A stretch of 64,000 nucleotides of DNA from Nevskia ramosa DSM 11499 (GTDB taxonomy: Bacteria > Pseudomonadota > Gammaproteobacteria > Nevskiales > Nevskiaceae), in assembly GCF_000420645.1 (NCBI RefSeq), contig NZ_ATVI01000005.1:666357-730356 (forward strand), read 5' to 3'. The position numbers and the translations under genes are program-made. This document shows positions 21,587 through 29,818 of the stretch, one piece after another (positions within the stretch are counted from its first letter, which is position 1; every line of letters starts with the position of its first letter). The notes under the pieces were generated by a model. It ran no database searches. It was not told the DNA's origin and was given only the letters and a program-made list of their open reading frames with translations.

Positions 21587-22954
21587 ATGTTCGAGAATCT
21601 GAGTTCCCGCCTGACCCGCACGCTCGACGCGCTGCGCGGCCAGGGTCGCCTGACCGAAGACCAGGTCAACACCGCTGCCCGCGAATTGCGCATGGCGCTG
21701 CTCGAGGCGGACGTGGCGCTGCCTGTGGTCCGCGAGTTCATCGAGAAGGTCAAGGCACGCGCGGTCGGCACCGAAGTCGCCGAAAGCCTGACGCCGGGCC
21801 AGTCGATGCTGCGAGTCGTGCAGCAGGAACTGACGGCAACGCTCGGCGGCACTGCCGAACCGCTGAACCTCCGCACCCAGCCACCCGCCGTGATCCTGAT
21901 GGCCGGCCTGCAGGGCTCGGGCAAGACCACCACCACCGGCAAGCTTGCGCTGCGGCTGCGCGAGGTCGACAAGAAGAAAGTCATCGTCGTCTCCTGCGAC
22001 GTCTATCGCCCGGCGGCCATCGAGCAGTTGCGCGTCGTTGCCGGCCAGGTCGAGGTCGAATGGTTCCCGTCGAAGGTCGGCGAATCGCCGGTCGAGATCG
22101 CCAAGGCGGCGCTGGCCCACGCCAAGCTGCAGTTCGCCGATGTGCTGATCGTCGACACCGCCGGCCGCCTCGGCATCGACGAGGAAATGATGCTGGAAGT
22201 CGCGGCCCTGCACGCCGCGCTGAACCCGGTCGAAACCCTGTTCGTCGTCGACTCGATGACCGGCCAGGACGCTGCCAATACCGCCAAGGCCTTCGCCGAT
22301 CGCCTGCCGCTGACCGGCGTGATCCTGACCAAGACCGACGGCGATTCGCGTGGCGGTGCCGCATTGTCGGTGCGCCACGTCACCGGCAAGCCGGTCAAGT
22401 TCATCGGCGTTGGCGAGAAGTCCGGCGCGCTCGAAGTGTTCCATCCGGATCGCATTGCCGCCCGCATCCTTGGCCAGGGCGACATGCTTGGCCTGATCGA
22501 GGAAGCGACCCGCAAGGTCGACACTGAAGCCGCTGGCAAGCTGGCGGCGAAGTTGAAGAGCAAGAAGAGCTTCGACCTCGAAGACTTCCGTCAGCAGATG
22601 GCGCAGATGGAACAGATGGGCGATATGGCCTCGATGCTCGAGAAGCTGCCCGGCGGCGCCAAGCTGCAGGCGCAGATGAAGAACGTGAAGCCGGAGAAGG
22701 AGATCAAGCGCGCAGTCGCGATCATCAATTCGATGACCAAGCAGGAGCGCCGCTTCCCGGATCTGATCAAGGCCTCGCGCAAGAAGCGCATCGCCCAGGG
22801 CGCCGGCCTTGAAGTGCAGGAAGTGAACAAGCTGATGCGCCAGTTCGACCAGACCAAGGAGATGATGAAGAAGCTCCAGGGCGGCGGCATGGCCAAGATG
22901 ATGCGGGCACTGGCTGGCCGCATGCCGCCGGGCTTCGGGCCGCCGGGGCGCTGA
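21587..22954 (+). CDS. ffh: Signal recognition particle protein Ffh
   Basis: GTPase partner of the 4.5S RNA encoded at 2148 in this window; together with FtsY it delivers nascent inner-membrane proteins to SecYEG/YidC. The 455 residues contain the N domain, the G domain with G1 GLQGSGKT (107-114), DTAGRLG and TKTDGDSRGG, and a methionine-rich M domain (about 325-440) with many MxxM motifs that binds RNA and signal peptides. A CATAAT -10-like sequence lies at 21546-21551, but its -35 is poor. The gene belongs to the conserved corB-ypjD-ffh block. Confidence 0.97.
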   Translation: MFENLSSRLTRTLDALRGQGRLTEDQVNTAARELRMALLEADVALPVVREFIEKVKARAVGTEVAESLTPGQSMLRVVQQELTATLGGTAEPLNLRTQPPAVILMAGLQGSGKTTTTGKLALRLREVDKKKVIVVSCDVYRPAAIEQLRVVAGQVEVEWFPSKVGESPVEIAKAALAHAKLQFADVLIVDTAGRLGIDEEMMLEVAALHAALNPVETLFVVDSMTGQDAANTAKAFADRLPLTGVILTKTDGDSRGGAALSVRHVTGKPVKFIGVGEKSGALEVFHPDRIAARILGQGDMLGLIEEATRKVDTEAAGKLAAKLKSKKSFDLEDFRQQMAQMEQMGDMASMLEKLPGGAKLQAQMKNVKPEKEIKRAVAIINSMTKQERRFPDLIKASRKKRIAQGAGLEVQEVNKLMRQFDQTKEMMKKLQGGGMAKMMRALAGRMPPGFGPPGR

Positions 22955-22987
22955 TTGCAGCGCCGGCAAGGGCGGCCGATGGTCGTC

Positions 22988-23590
22988 TTATGTGGGCGGC
23001 ATCTTCAGCAGGTCTGACGGTCGGTCGATATCGAAGCCGGCCGCTGCCAGCGGCACCGCAACGACTCGCTCCGCATTCGCCTTGACGACACCGCGGGCGC
23101 CGTCGTCGCTGTCCAGCTTCTGCAGCGCCGGCAGGCAATCAGCCGGGAACAGGCAGGGCGGGCCGCGGTTATCGCCGAAGCCGGAGACCAGCAGACGGTC
23201 CGGTGATTGGCGATGCATCTCGGCCAGGCGCAGCAGGTCTTTCGACGTGACTTGCGGCAGATCGGCGAGCGTCAGCAGCACGCTGGTCGGCTTGCCGACG
23301 CGGGCGACCAAGGCATCAACGCCCTGGGCGATCGAGCGGCCGACGCCGCGCCACCATTCCGTGGCATCGACGATGGCCAGCTCCAGCCCGATCAGTTCCG
23401 CACGTACCAGTTCGCCGTGCGCGCCGATCACGATCTGCACCGGCAGGCCGGTTTCGATGGCGGTCACGGCGGCATGGCGAACCAGAGTGCAGCCATTCGG
23501 CAGTCGAGCCAGTTGCTTCGCGCTGCCATAGCGGGTCGAAGCACCCGCAGCCATGACCATGACGACAGGCGAAGCATTCGAAGCGTTCAT
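22988..23590 (-). CDS. MobA/MocA-like nucleotidyltransferase
   Basis: A 200-residue MobA-like NTP transferase, most like MocA, which makes the cytidylated form of molybdopterin used by xanthine-dehydrogenase-type enzymes. It has the nucleotide-binding start VMVMAAGASTRYGSAKQL, a VLLTLADLPQV metal-binding motif and the NRGPPCLFP substrate loop. Its ATG overlaps the stop of the XdhC-like gene by four bases (ATGA), and the Mo-subunit and 2Fe-2S genes lie just beyond, which makes cofactor preparation for those proteins the natural role. Other NTP-transferase substrates are possible. Confidence 0.85.
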   Translation of the reverse strand: MNASNASPVVMVMAAGASTRYGSAKQLARLPNGCTLVRHAAVTAIETGLPVQIVIGAHGELVRAELIGLELAIVDATEWWRGVGRSIAQGVDALVARVGKPTSVLLTLADLPQVTSKDLLRLAEMHRQSPDRLLVSGFGDNRGPPCLFPADCLPALQKLDSDDGARGVVKANAERVVAVPLAAAGFDIDRPSDLLKMPPT

Positions 23591-24705
23591 GCGTGGATCG
23601 GTCCAGTCGTTTGACTGAGCGACTCTGCCGCGCGACCACTGGTCACCGCAAGGATTTCCGCACTGATCGCCAGCGCGATTTCTTCCGGCGTCTCCGAACC
23701 GAGATCGAGCCCGGCAGGCGCGCGCAGTTGTTCGGCGGAAAGCCCCGAGCCTGCGTACAAGCGCGCCGCCCGCTGGCGGGAGCCTAGCGAGCCGAGATAA
23801 GCGAGCGGCGCATCGCCGAGCGCGCGCAGGTAGTCGATGTCGCGGCCGAGGTTGTGGGTCATCACCACGGCGAAACTGCGAGCGTCGAACTCCAGCTGCC
23901 CGGCGATCTGCTGCGGCGTTGCCGTGACCCGGCGGACGTTGTCCGGCAGCAGGCCGCCCGACCAGGTACGTTCGCCGCGATCGTCGCGGTCGTCGACCAA
24001 AGTCACCTGCCAGCCGAGCACGGCGGCGATCCGCGCCAGCGCCACGGCGCCGGCGTTGATGCCGACGATGAACAGCGCATACGGCGGAATCAGCGCTTCG
24101 AGCAGTACTTCGTAGGCATTGCCGCCGTGCGTGAAGCGCTCGACGCTTGGCGCGATCGGCAGGCGGTCCAGCGCCAGATCGGCGAGCACGCCGCTGATCA
24201 GCCCGGCGCCGAATTCGTTGACGACGATGCGGCCTTCGTCGATGACCATGCGCCGCGGCTTCGGATTCATCACCGCGCCGTCGCGACGGTAGACGGTGGC
24301 CAGCACGCCGCTGCGGCGGGCGGCGAGACAGTCGGCAGCGGCGTCAATGAAATCGAGGTCGCGGGCCTTGGTCAGCGGCTCGATCAGCACTTCCAGCTCG
24401 CCGCCGCAGCCCAGTTCCAGCAGCGCATCGAGGCCGGACTCGCGGTCGTAGCGGACGATGCGGGCTGTACCGTCGGCAATCACTTCACGGGCGCGGCTGA
24501 TGATGTCGGCCTCCGGACAGCCACCGGACAGGCCGCGCACCACAGTGCCATCGCCGCAGACCAGCATCCGCGCACCGGCACGGCGGAAAGTCGAGCCGCT
24601 GGTCTGGGTCAGGGTCGCCAGCGCGCCGCCGCCATGCGCGAAGCCGCTGTCGCTGAGCCTGCGCAGACCGGCGAGCAAGCTGCCGAATTCCTGGGGGGTG
24701 TTCAT
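23587..24705 (-). CDS. XdhC/CoxI family molybdenum-hydroxylase maturation protein
   Basis: A 372-residue cytoplasmic protein of the XdhC family, which binds molybdenum cofactor and helps insert its sulfurated form into xanthine-dehydrogenase-type apoenzymes. The N-terminal CoxI-like domain has TLTQTSGSTFRRAGARMLV and the conserved GGCPEADI and LGCGGELEVLIEP motifs; the C-terminal Rossmann-like domain starts ALFIVGINAGAVALARIA and ends with AYLGSLGSRQRAARL. It is translationally coupled to the MobA-like gene. A terminator-like hairpin separates it from the Mo-subunit gene. Confidence 0.9.
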   Translation of the reverse strand: MNTPQEFGSLLAGLRRLSDSGFAHGGGALATLTQTSGSTFRRAGARMLVCGDGTVVRGLSGGCPEADIISRAREVIADGTARIVRYDRESGLDALLELGCGGELEVLIEPLTKARDLDFIDAAADCLAARRSGVLATVYRRDGAVMNPKPRRMVIDEGRIVVNEFGAGLISGVLADLALDRLPIAPSVERFTHGGNAYEVLLEALIPPYALFIVGINAGAVALARIAAVLGWQVTLVDDRDDRGERTWSGGLLPDNVRRVTATPQQIAGQLEFDARSFAVVMTHNLGRDIDYLRALGDAPLAYLGSLGSRQRAARLYAGSGLSAEQLRAPAGLDLGSETPEEIALAISAEILAVTSGRAAESLSQTTGPIHA

Positions 24706-24717
24706 GGCCTCGTCCGA

Positions 24718-24757
24718 AATGAAAAGGGCCGCGACCCCGGCTGGCGGGGAGCGGCCC
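24718..24757 (-). terminator. Rho-independent terminator downstream of the Mo-subunit gene
   Basis: A 7-bp GC stem (24726-24732 with 24751-24757) encloses an inner 4-bp stem (24735-24738/24746-24749) and is followed, on the minus strand, by TTTTCATTT. It lies 16 bases after the stop of the Mo subunit and before the XdhC-like gene, so it may limit read-through to the maturation genes. Confidence 0.6.
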
Positions 24758-24772
24758 GGTTGAAGCTTGCGA

Positions 24773-27046
24773 TCAAGCGCTCAGCTGGTCGCCGAACGGC
24801 AGCTTGCGGATGCGCTTGGCGGTCGCCGCGAACACCGCATTGGCAACCGCCGGACCGATCGGCGGCACGCCCGGTTCACCGACGCCAGTCGGCTTTTCGG
24901 CCGAGGCGACGAGATGCACTTCGATCACCGGCATCTCGTTGATGCGCAGCATCGGGTATTCGCCGAAATTGCCCTGGACGACCTTGCCCTGATCGAAGGT
25001 GATCTCGGAATGCAGGATCGCCGCGAGGCCGAAGCCGATGCCGCCTTCCATCTGCGCCTTGATCACGTCCGGGTTGATCGCCAGACCGCAGTCGACGGCG
25101 CAGACGACGCGATCGACTTTCAGCATGCCGTCGGCATCGATGCTCACTTCCGCCACTTCGGCGACGAAGGTGTTGAACGACTCGTGCACGGCGATGCCGC
25201 GGCCGCGCTTCATGCCTGCGATCGGCGCCAGCGGCTTGCCCCAGTCGGATTTCGCCGCCGCCAGTTCCAGCACGGCGAGGTGACGCGGCTGCTTTTCGAG
25301 CAGCGCGCGACGGAATTCGACCGGATCCTTGCCGGCCGCATGCGCCAGCTCGTCCATCATCGTTTCGACGGCGTACGCGGTATGCGTATGACCGACCGAA
25401 CGCCACCACAGCACCGGCAGTTTGTAGTCGACCGAATGCAGTTCGACCTGCAGGTTGGTGATGTCGTAGCGGGTGTCCGAAGTGCCTTCGACCGAGGTGT
25501 GATCGACGCCTTCATGGACCATGTACGGCTCCAGCGCCGTGCCCTTGGCGATCGACTGACCGACGATGCGCTGCTGCCAGCCGATCAGCTTGCCGTCCTT
25601 GTCGAGACCGGCCTTGATCGCGTGCACGAACGCCGGGCGGTAGTAGCCGCCGCGCATGTCGTCCTCGCGGGTCCAGACCATCTTCAGCGGCGCCTTCACG
25701 CCTTTCGCGTACGCAGCCTTGGCCAGGGTGGCGGCTTCGACGATGAAGTCCGACTTCGAGCTGGCACGGCGGCCGAAACTGCCGCCGGCATAGAGCTGGG
25801 TGATGCCGACCTGCTCCGGCTTCAGCCCGAGCGTGGCAGCAGCAGCAGCTTGATCGAAGGTCTGGAACTGCTCGCCGTTCCAGATCTGGCAGGCGTCGCC
25901 GGTGTAATGGATGACGCAGTTCAGCGGTTCCATCGCCGCGTGGGCGAGGTAGGGAAATTCATAGCTCGCTTCGATCAGCTTGGCCGGCTTCTTCAGCGCG
26001 CCAGCCGCATCGCCGCGAGTGCCGGCGACCAGGCCTGACTTGGCTGAGAGCTCATGAAACTGCTTGAACATGTCGGCCGAGCTGAGCTTGAAGGCTTCGG
26101 CTTCTTCCCATTCGACGACCAGCGCATCGCGGCCTTGCTTGGCGACCCAGGTGTTTCTGGCGAGCACGGCGACGGCGGCGCGATTGACGCCCGGCACGGC
26201 ATCGACGCGGATCACGTCGACGACACCGGCCACGGCGCGGGCCTTGCTGTCGTCGAAGCTCTTGATGGTGCTGCCGAAGTGCGGCGCATGCGCGAGCACG
26301 GCGACCAGCATGCCGTCGAGTTTCACGTCCTGCGTGAACTTGGCCGTGCCATTGGTCTTGGCGGCGGAGTCCTTGCGCGTGGCCGTCTGGCTGCCGATCA
26401 GCGTGAAGTCCTTCGGATCCTTCAGCACCACTTCGGCCGGCACCGGCTGTTTGGCGGCCTTGTCGGCCATCTGGCCGAAGCTGGCTTCCTTCTTCGAAGC
26501 GACGTGACGGATCGTGCCCTTGCTGACGGTGATCTCGGCAACCGGCACCTGCCATTCGGCAGCGGCAGCGCTGACCAGCATGGCCCGCGCGGTGGCGCCG
26601 GCCTTGCGCATCGGCTCGTGAGAATCGGCCATCGCGGTCGAACCGCCGGTGCCCTGGCCGCCGAGCAGGTTGTTCTTGTACTTGGTGACATCGGCCGGCG
26701 CGGCTTCGACCGAGACCTGCGACCAGTCGGCGTCGAGTTCTTCGGCGGCAAGCGTGGCAAGGCCGGTGAAGGTGCCCTGGCCCATCTCCAGATGCTTGGC
26801 GATCACCGTCACCGAGTTGTCGGCGCCGATGCGGATGAAAGCGTTCGGCTCGAAAGCTGGGATGTTGCTGGCGACTGTTGCGGCCGTGCCGGCGTCCTTC
26901 GACGAACAGGCGATCGGCCCCAGACAGACGCCGATGGCCAGTCCGCCGGTACCCTGCAGGAAGCTGCGACGGCTGACATTGATCAGCGGCGTGCTGGCGC
27001 TGTTGGCTTTGGCGTCGTTACCGGTGATGCGTTTCATGATGCCCAT
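24773..27046 (-). CDS. Molybdenum hydroxylase large subunit (IorB/CoxL-like, Tat-exported)
   Basis: Molybdopterin-binding subunit of a xanthine-dehydrogenase-family oxidoreductase, 757 residues. A twin-arginine signal (SRRSFLQ near residues 25-31, then a hydrophobic stretch) predicts export of the folded holoenzyme to the periplasm. Motifs of the IorB-type subgroup include [28 protein letters not shown], the [10 protein letters not shown] segment, [12 protein letters not shown], and the catalytic Glu motif GVGEPGVPP near the C terminus. The 2Fe-2S partner lies 20 bases upstream. Electrons probably go to a cytochrome, as in other periplasmic members. The substrate, an N-heterocycle or aldehyde, cannot be read. 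Confidence 0.92.
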   Translation of the reverse strand: MGIMKRITGNDAKANSASTPLINVSRRSFLQGTGGLAIGVCLGPIACSSKDAGTAATVASNIPAFEPNAFIRIGADNSVTVIAKHLEMGQGTFTGLATLAAEELDADWSQVSVEAAPADVTKYKNNLLGGQGTGGSTAMADSHEPMRKAGATARAMLVSAAAAEWQVPVAEITVSKGTIRHVASKKEASFGQMADKAAKQPVPAEVVLKDPKDFTLIGSQTATRKDSAAKTNGTAKFTQDVKLDGMLVAVLAHAPHFGSTIKSFDDSKARAVAGVVDVIRVDAVPGVNRAAVAVLARNTWVAKQGRDALVVEWEEAEAFKLSSADMFKQFHELSAKSGLVAGTRGDAAGALKKPAKLIEASYEFPYLAHAAMEPLNCVIHYTGDACQIWNGEQFQTFDQAAAAATLGLKPEQVGITQLYAGGSFGRRASSKSDFIVEAATLAKAAYAKGVKAPLKMVWTREDDMRGGYYRPAFVHAIKAGLDKDGKLIGWQQRIVGQSIAKGTALEPYMVHEGVDHTSVEGTSDTRYDITNLQVELHSVDYKLPVLWWRSVGHTHTAYAVETMMDELAHAAGKDPVEFRRALLEKQPRHLAVLELAAAKSDWGKPLAPIAGMKRGRGIAVHESFNTFVAEVAEVSIDADGMLKVDRVVCAVDCGLAINPDVIKAQMEGGIGFGLAAILHSEITFDQGKVVQGNFGEYPMLRINEMPVIEVHLVASAEKPTGVGEPGVPPIGPAVANAVFAATAKRIRKLPFGDQLSA

Positions 27047-27066
27047 GCTGATGATCTCCGGTGGGT

Positions 27067-27525
27067 TCAGGCCAGCGCCGTGGCGGCGTCGTGGATCGCC
27101 GCTCGAATGCGGACATAGGTCGCGCAGCGGCAGACGTTGCCGCCCATCGCGCTGTCGATGTCGCTATCGCTTGGTGCCTTGTTCTTGGCCAGTAGTGCCA
27201 CGGCCGACATGATCTGGCCGGACTGGCAGTAGCCGCACTGGACAACATCCAATTTGCGCCACGAAGCCTGTACCGCCGCGCCGACCTTGTCGGAAGCCAC
27301 GCCTTCGATCGTGGTGATGTTCTTGCCGGCAGCGACCGAAACCGGCGTGACGCAGGAGCGGATCGGCTGACCATCGAGGTGCACCGTGCAGGCGCCGCAT
27401 TGGGCAACACCGCAGCCGAACTTGGTGCCGGTCATGCCGACTTCGTCGCGGATGAACCACAGCAGCGGCATCGCCGCGTCGCCATTGTGGGTGTGCTTGA
27501 CGCCGTTGATGGTCAGATCGGTCAT
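27067..27525 (-). CDS. Molybdenum hydroxylase 2Fe-2S subunit (IorA/CoxS-like)
   Basis: A 152-residue small subunit with two [2Fe-2S] clusters. The plant-ferredoxin-like domain has [16 protein letters not shown] and a fourth Cys in RSCVTP; the helical domain has [13 protein letters not shown] and [12 protein letters not shown]. It has no export signal, so it must ride with the Tat-exported large subunit, as for other IorAB pairs. The ATG at 27525 ([12 protein letters not shown]) is the conserved start; about 24 codons of upstream open frame are not family sequence. It is the first gene of the module. Confidence 0.93.
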   Translation of the reverse strand: MTDLTINGVKHTHNGDAAMPLLWFIRDEVGMTGTKFGCGVAQCGACTVHLDGQPIRSCVTPVSVAAGKNITTIEGVASDKVGAAVQASWRKLDVVQCGYCQSGQIMSAVALLAKNKAPSDSDIDSAMGGNVCRCATYVRIRAAIHDAATALA

Positions 27526-27729
27526 GGGAGGCTCGGGAACGATAGTTGCCGCCATGATAAAGGAGGGAGGACCGACAGTGTTAACGATCGGTAACACTCA
27601 GTTGATCGTCGAAGCAAGCGCGCTCCGCGAGCAATTTACGGGCCGATCTTTCAATTTAAGGGGGCGGGCATTATCATTCCGCGCTTTCGCGTACCTTGCG
27701 TCAGCATTTCCTTAAGAGTTCAAAAGATC
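27526..27729. promoter_or_regulatory. Divergent control region between the molybdenum hydroxylase module and rpsP
   Basis: The 204-base gap is richer in A and T than its surroundings, especially 27620-27730, and must carry the start of the ribosomal rpsP operon on the plus strand and of the 2Fe-2S gene on the minus strand. I could not place -35/-10 pairs with confidence. Confidence 0.4.
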
Positions 27730-27984
27730 ATGATGAAGATTCGTCTGGCCCGCGCCGGAGCCAAGAAGCGCCCGTTCTACCACGTCGTTGCGACCGATAG
27801 CCGTTCGTCGCGCGATGGCAAGTTCGTCGAGCGCCTGGGCTTCTACAACCCGAACGCCCGCGGCGCCGAGCAGAAGCTGGTTGTCGATACCGCCCGCATT
27901 GCCTATTGGCAGCAGAACGGCGCCCAGGTGTCGGAGCGCGTTGCCTACCTCGTCAAGAGCGTGCCGGTCGCCGCTGCCGCCTGA
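27730..27984 (+). CDS. rpsP: 30S ribosomal protein S16
   Basis: Ribosomal protein bS16, 84 residues, an assembly factor for the 30S subunit. The conserved start (M)[19 protein letters not shown], the central [13 protein letters not shown] motif and the short Ala-rich tail are all typical. Two ATG codons stand in tandem at 27730 and 27733; the second would give the common MKIRLAR start. It is the first gene of the classical rpsP-rimM-trmD-rplS operon. Confidence 0.97.
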   Translation: MMKIRLARAGAKKRPFYHVVATDSRSSRDGKFVERLGFYNPNARGAEQKLVVDTARIAYWQQNGAQVSERVAYLVKSVPVAAAA

Positions 27985-27985
27985 A

Positions 27986-28510
27986 GTGTCGGATAGCGCA
28001 CGCCGGGTGACGCTGGGTCGCGTCGCTGGCGTCTTCGGTGTCAAGGGCTGGGTCAAGATCGTTTCCAACACCCGCCCGGCTGAAAACCTCCTGAAGTATC
28101 CCTTGTGGTGGCTGGGTGCTGACGATGGCTACGCGTCGGTTCTGGTCGATGCGAAAGCTCAGGTCAACGGCATCATCGCCCAGCTGTCCGGACGCGATGG
28201 CCAGCCGATCACCGATCGCGATATCGCGGCTCGGCTGGTCGGCAAGGACATTTCGGTTGATCGCACGGAACTGCCGCCGGCTCCCGCCGGCAGCTACTAC
28301 TGGGCGGACCTGATCGGCATGAGCGTCGTCTCCAACAAGGACGAGCCGCTCGGCATGGTCACCGGAATGATGGAAAACGGAGTTCAGGATGTGCTGGTGC
28401 TGAGCGATGGGGAGGTCGAAAGACTGATTCCGTTCGTGCAGGGGCCGATCATCCTGTCGGTGGATACCGAAGCTCGGCGCATCGTCGCCGACTGGGCGCC
28501 GGACTACTGA
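27986..28510 (+). CDS. rimM: Ribosome maturation factor RimM
   Basis: 16S rRNA processing and 30S maturation factor that binds S19. The 174 residues have an N-terminal RimM domain starting LGRVAGVFGVKGWVKI and a C-terminal PRC-barrel with YYWADLIGMSVVSNKDEPLG and the RLIPFVQGPIILSV motif. The GTG start at 27986 lies one base after the rpsP stop, so the genes are translationally coupled; a longer open frame into rpsP is a shadow. Confidence 0.95.
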   Translation: MSDSARRVTLGRVAGVFGVKGWVKIVSNTRPAENLLKYPLWWLGADDGYASVLVDAKAQVNGIIAQLSGRDGQPITDRDIAARLVGKDISVDRTELPPAPAGSYYWADLIGMSVVSNKDEPLGMVTGMMENGVQDVLVLSDGEVERLIPFVQGPIILSVDTEARRIVADWAPDY

Positions 28511-28511
28511 G

Positions 28512-29258
28512 GTGAAGCTGGATGTGGTGAGCCTGTTTCCTGCGTTCGTGGAACAGGTGGTCAAGGTCGGTATCCCGCGGAAAGCGGTCGAAAGTGGTGC
28601 ATTGCAGTTCCATGCCCGCGATCTCCGCAATTACAGCGATGGGGCCGACCGCCGTGTCGACGATCGTTCCTACGGGGGCGGTCCCGGCATGGTGATGGAG
28701 CCAGGGCCATTGGCGGATGCGATCGCTGCCGCGAAAACGGCGATTGGTGTCGAAGCCAAGGTCATTGCGTTGAGCCCGCAAGGCTTGCCGATGACCCAGG
28801 CGCTGGTGGAGCAACTGGCGGCAGAACCGGCACTCGTGCTGATCTGCGGACGCTACGAAGGGCTTGATGAGCGGGTCACGCCGCTGATCGATTTCGAAGT
28901 GTCGCTGGGCGATTTCGTGCTGTCGGGCGGGGAACTCGCCGCGATGGTGCTGGTGGACGCGATGGCGCGCTTGCTGCCGGGCGTGCTGGGGCATGAAGGA
29001 TCGGCCGAAGCCGATTCATTCAGTACTGGCCTGCTCGATCATCCGCACTACACGCGGCCGCCGTTGTGGCGCGATGCACCGGTACCGGACGTGCTGTTGT
29101 CCGGCGATCATGCGAAAATCGCGCGTTGGCGTAGAAAACAGGCGTTAGGGGCCACTTTCCTGAAGCGACCTGATTTGCTGGAAAAGCTGCAAATCAGCCG
29201 TACCGATGCCGAGTTGCTGCGGGAGTTTCTATCCGAGCACTCCGGCGAGAAAAACTAG
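28512..29258 (+). CDS. trmD: tRNA (guanine-N1)-methyltransferase TrmD
   Basis: Makes m1G37 next to the anticodon, preventing frameshifting. The 248 residues start with GTG at 28512, one base after the rimM stop. It has DVVSLFPAFVEQVV at the start, SYGGGPGMVMEPGPLADAI, the SAM-binding trefoil knot in LICGRYEGLDERV and SLGDFVLSGGELAAMVL, and the catalytic region LLDHPHYTRP. It belongs to the rpsP operon. Confidence 0.97.
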   Translation: MKLDVVSLFPAFVEQVVKVGIPRKAVESGALQFHARDLRNYSDGADRRVDDRSYGGGPGMVMEPGPLADAIAAAKTAIGVEAKVIALSPQGLPMTQALVEQLAAEPALVLICGRYEGLDERVTPLIDFEVSLGDFVLSGGELAAMVLVDAMARLLPGVLGHEGSAEADSFSTGLLDHPHYTRPPLWRDAPVPDVLLSGDHAKIARWRRKQALGATFLKRPDLLEKLQISRTDAELLREFLSEHSGEKN

Positions 29259-29297
29259 ACGTCGAACGACGTCACCATTGAAACGAGGTGTTTTGAC

Positions 29298-29648
29298 ATG
29301 AGCAAGATCATTCAGGCGTTGGATGCAGAGACGATGGCCGGCAAGGTCATCCCGGATTTTCGCCCGGGAGACACGGTTGAAGTGAAGGTGAAGGTCAAGG
29401 AAGGCGACCGCGAGCGTCTCCAGGCCTATGAAGGCGTGGTCATCGCCAAGCGTTCGCGTGGCGTCAACTCCGCGTTCACCGTGCGCAAGATGTCGCATGG
29501 CGAAGGTGTGGAGCGCGTCTTCCAGAGCTACAGCCCGCAGGTCGCTGAAATCACCATCAAGCGCCGCGGCAGCGTCGCCCGCGCGAAGCTGTACTACCTG
29601 CGCGGCCGTCAGGGCAAGGCGGCTCGCATCAAGGAAAAGCTGGGCTAA
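29298..29648 (+). CDS. rplS: 50S ribosomal protein L19
   Basis: Ribosomal protein bL19, 116 residues, at the subunit interface. Typical motifs are [57 protein letters not shown] and the tail [25 protein letters not shown] precedes the ATG. A short GACGTC-containing inverted repeat (29260-29274) lies in the trmD-rplS gap. It ends the operon and a strong terminator follows. Confidence 0.97.
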   Translation: MSKIIQALDAETMAGKVIPDFRPGDTVEVKVKVKEGDRERLQAYEGVVIAKRSRGVNSAFTVRKMSHGEGVERVFQSYSPQVAEITIKRRGSVARAKLYYLRGRQGKAARIKEKLG

Positions 29649-29684
29649 GACTCGTCGCGCGCCATCACGGCGCGCCGCGGTCCT

Positions 29685-29720
29685 AAAAAAGCCGGCATCG
29701 GAAACGATGCCGGCTTTTTT
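29685..29720 (+). terminator. Rho-independent terminator of the rpsP-rimM-trmD-rplS operon
   Basis: A10-bp perfect GC-rich stem (29691-29700 with 29705-29714) closed by a GAAA tetraloop, flanked by six A on the left and six T on the right. It works in either direction by sequence. Confidence 0.92.
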
Positions 29721-29755
29721 GTGTCCGTCGTACTGCCGGAGTTCGTGCTCAACCC

Positions 29756-29783
29756 CTTGAAAGCCTTGCTGGATGAACCCAAC
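29756..29783 (+). promoter_or_regulatory. Possible sigma-32 (heat-shock) promoter of htpG
   Basis: CTTGAAA at 29756-29762 matches the sigma-32 -35 consensus exactly. After a spacer of about 14-15 bases comes CCCAAC at 29778-29783, a partial match to the CCCCAT -10. It lies 36 bases before the htpG ATG, fitting heat-shock control of this chaperone. Confidence 0.45.
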
Positions 29784-29818
29784 AAGGCGGGGTTGGCCAA
29801 CATCACCGAGAGCATTCC

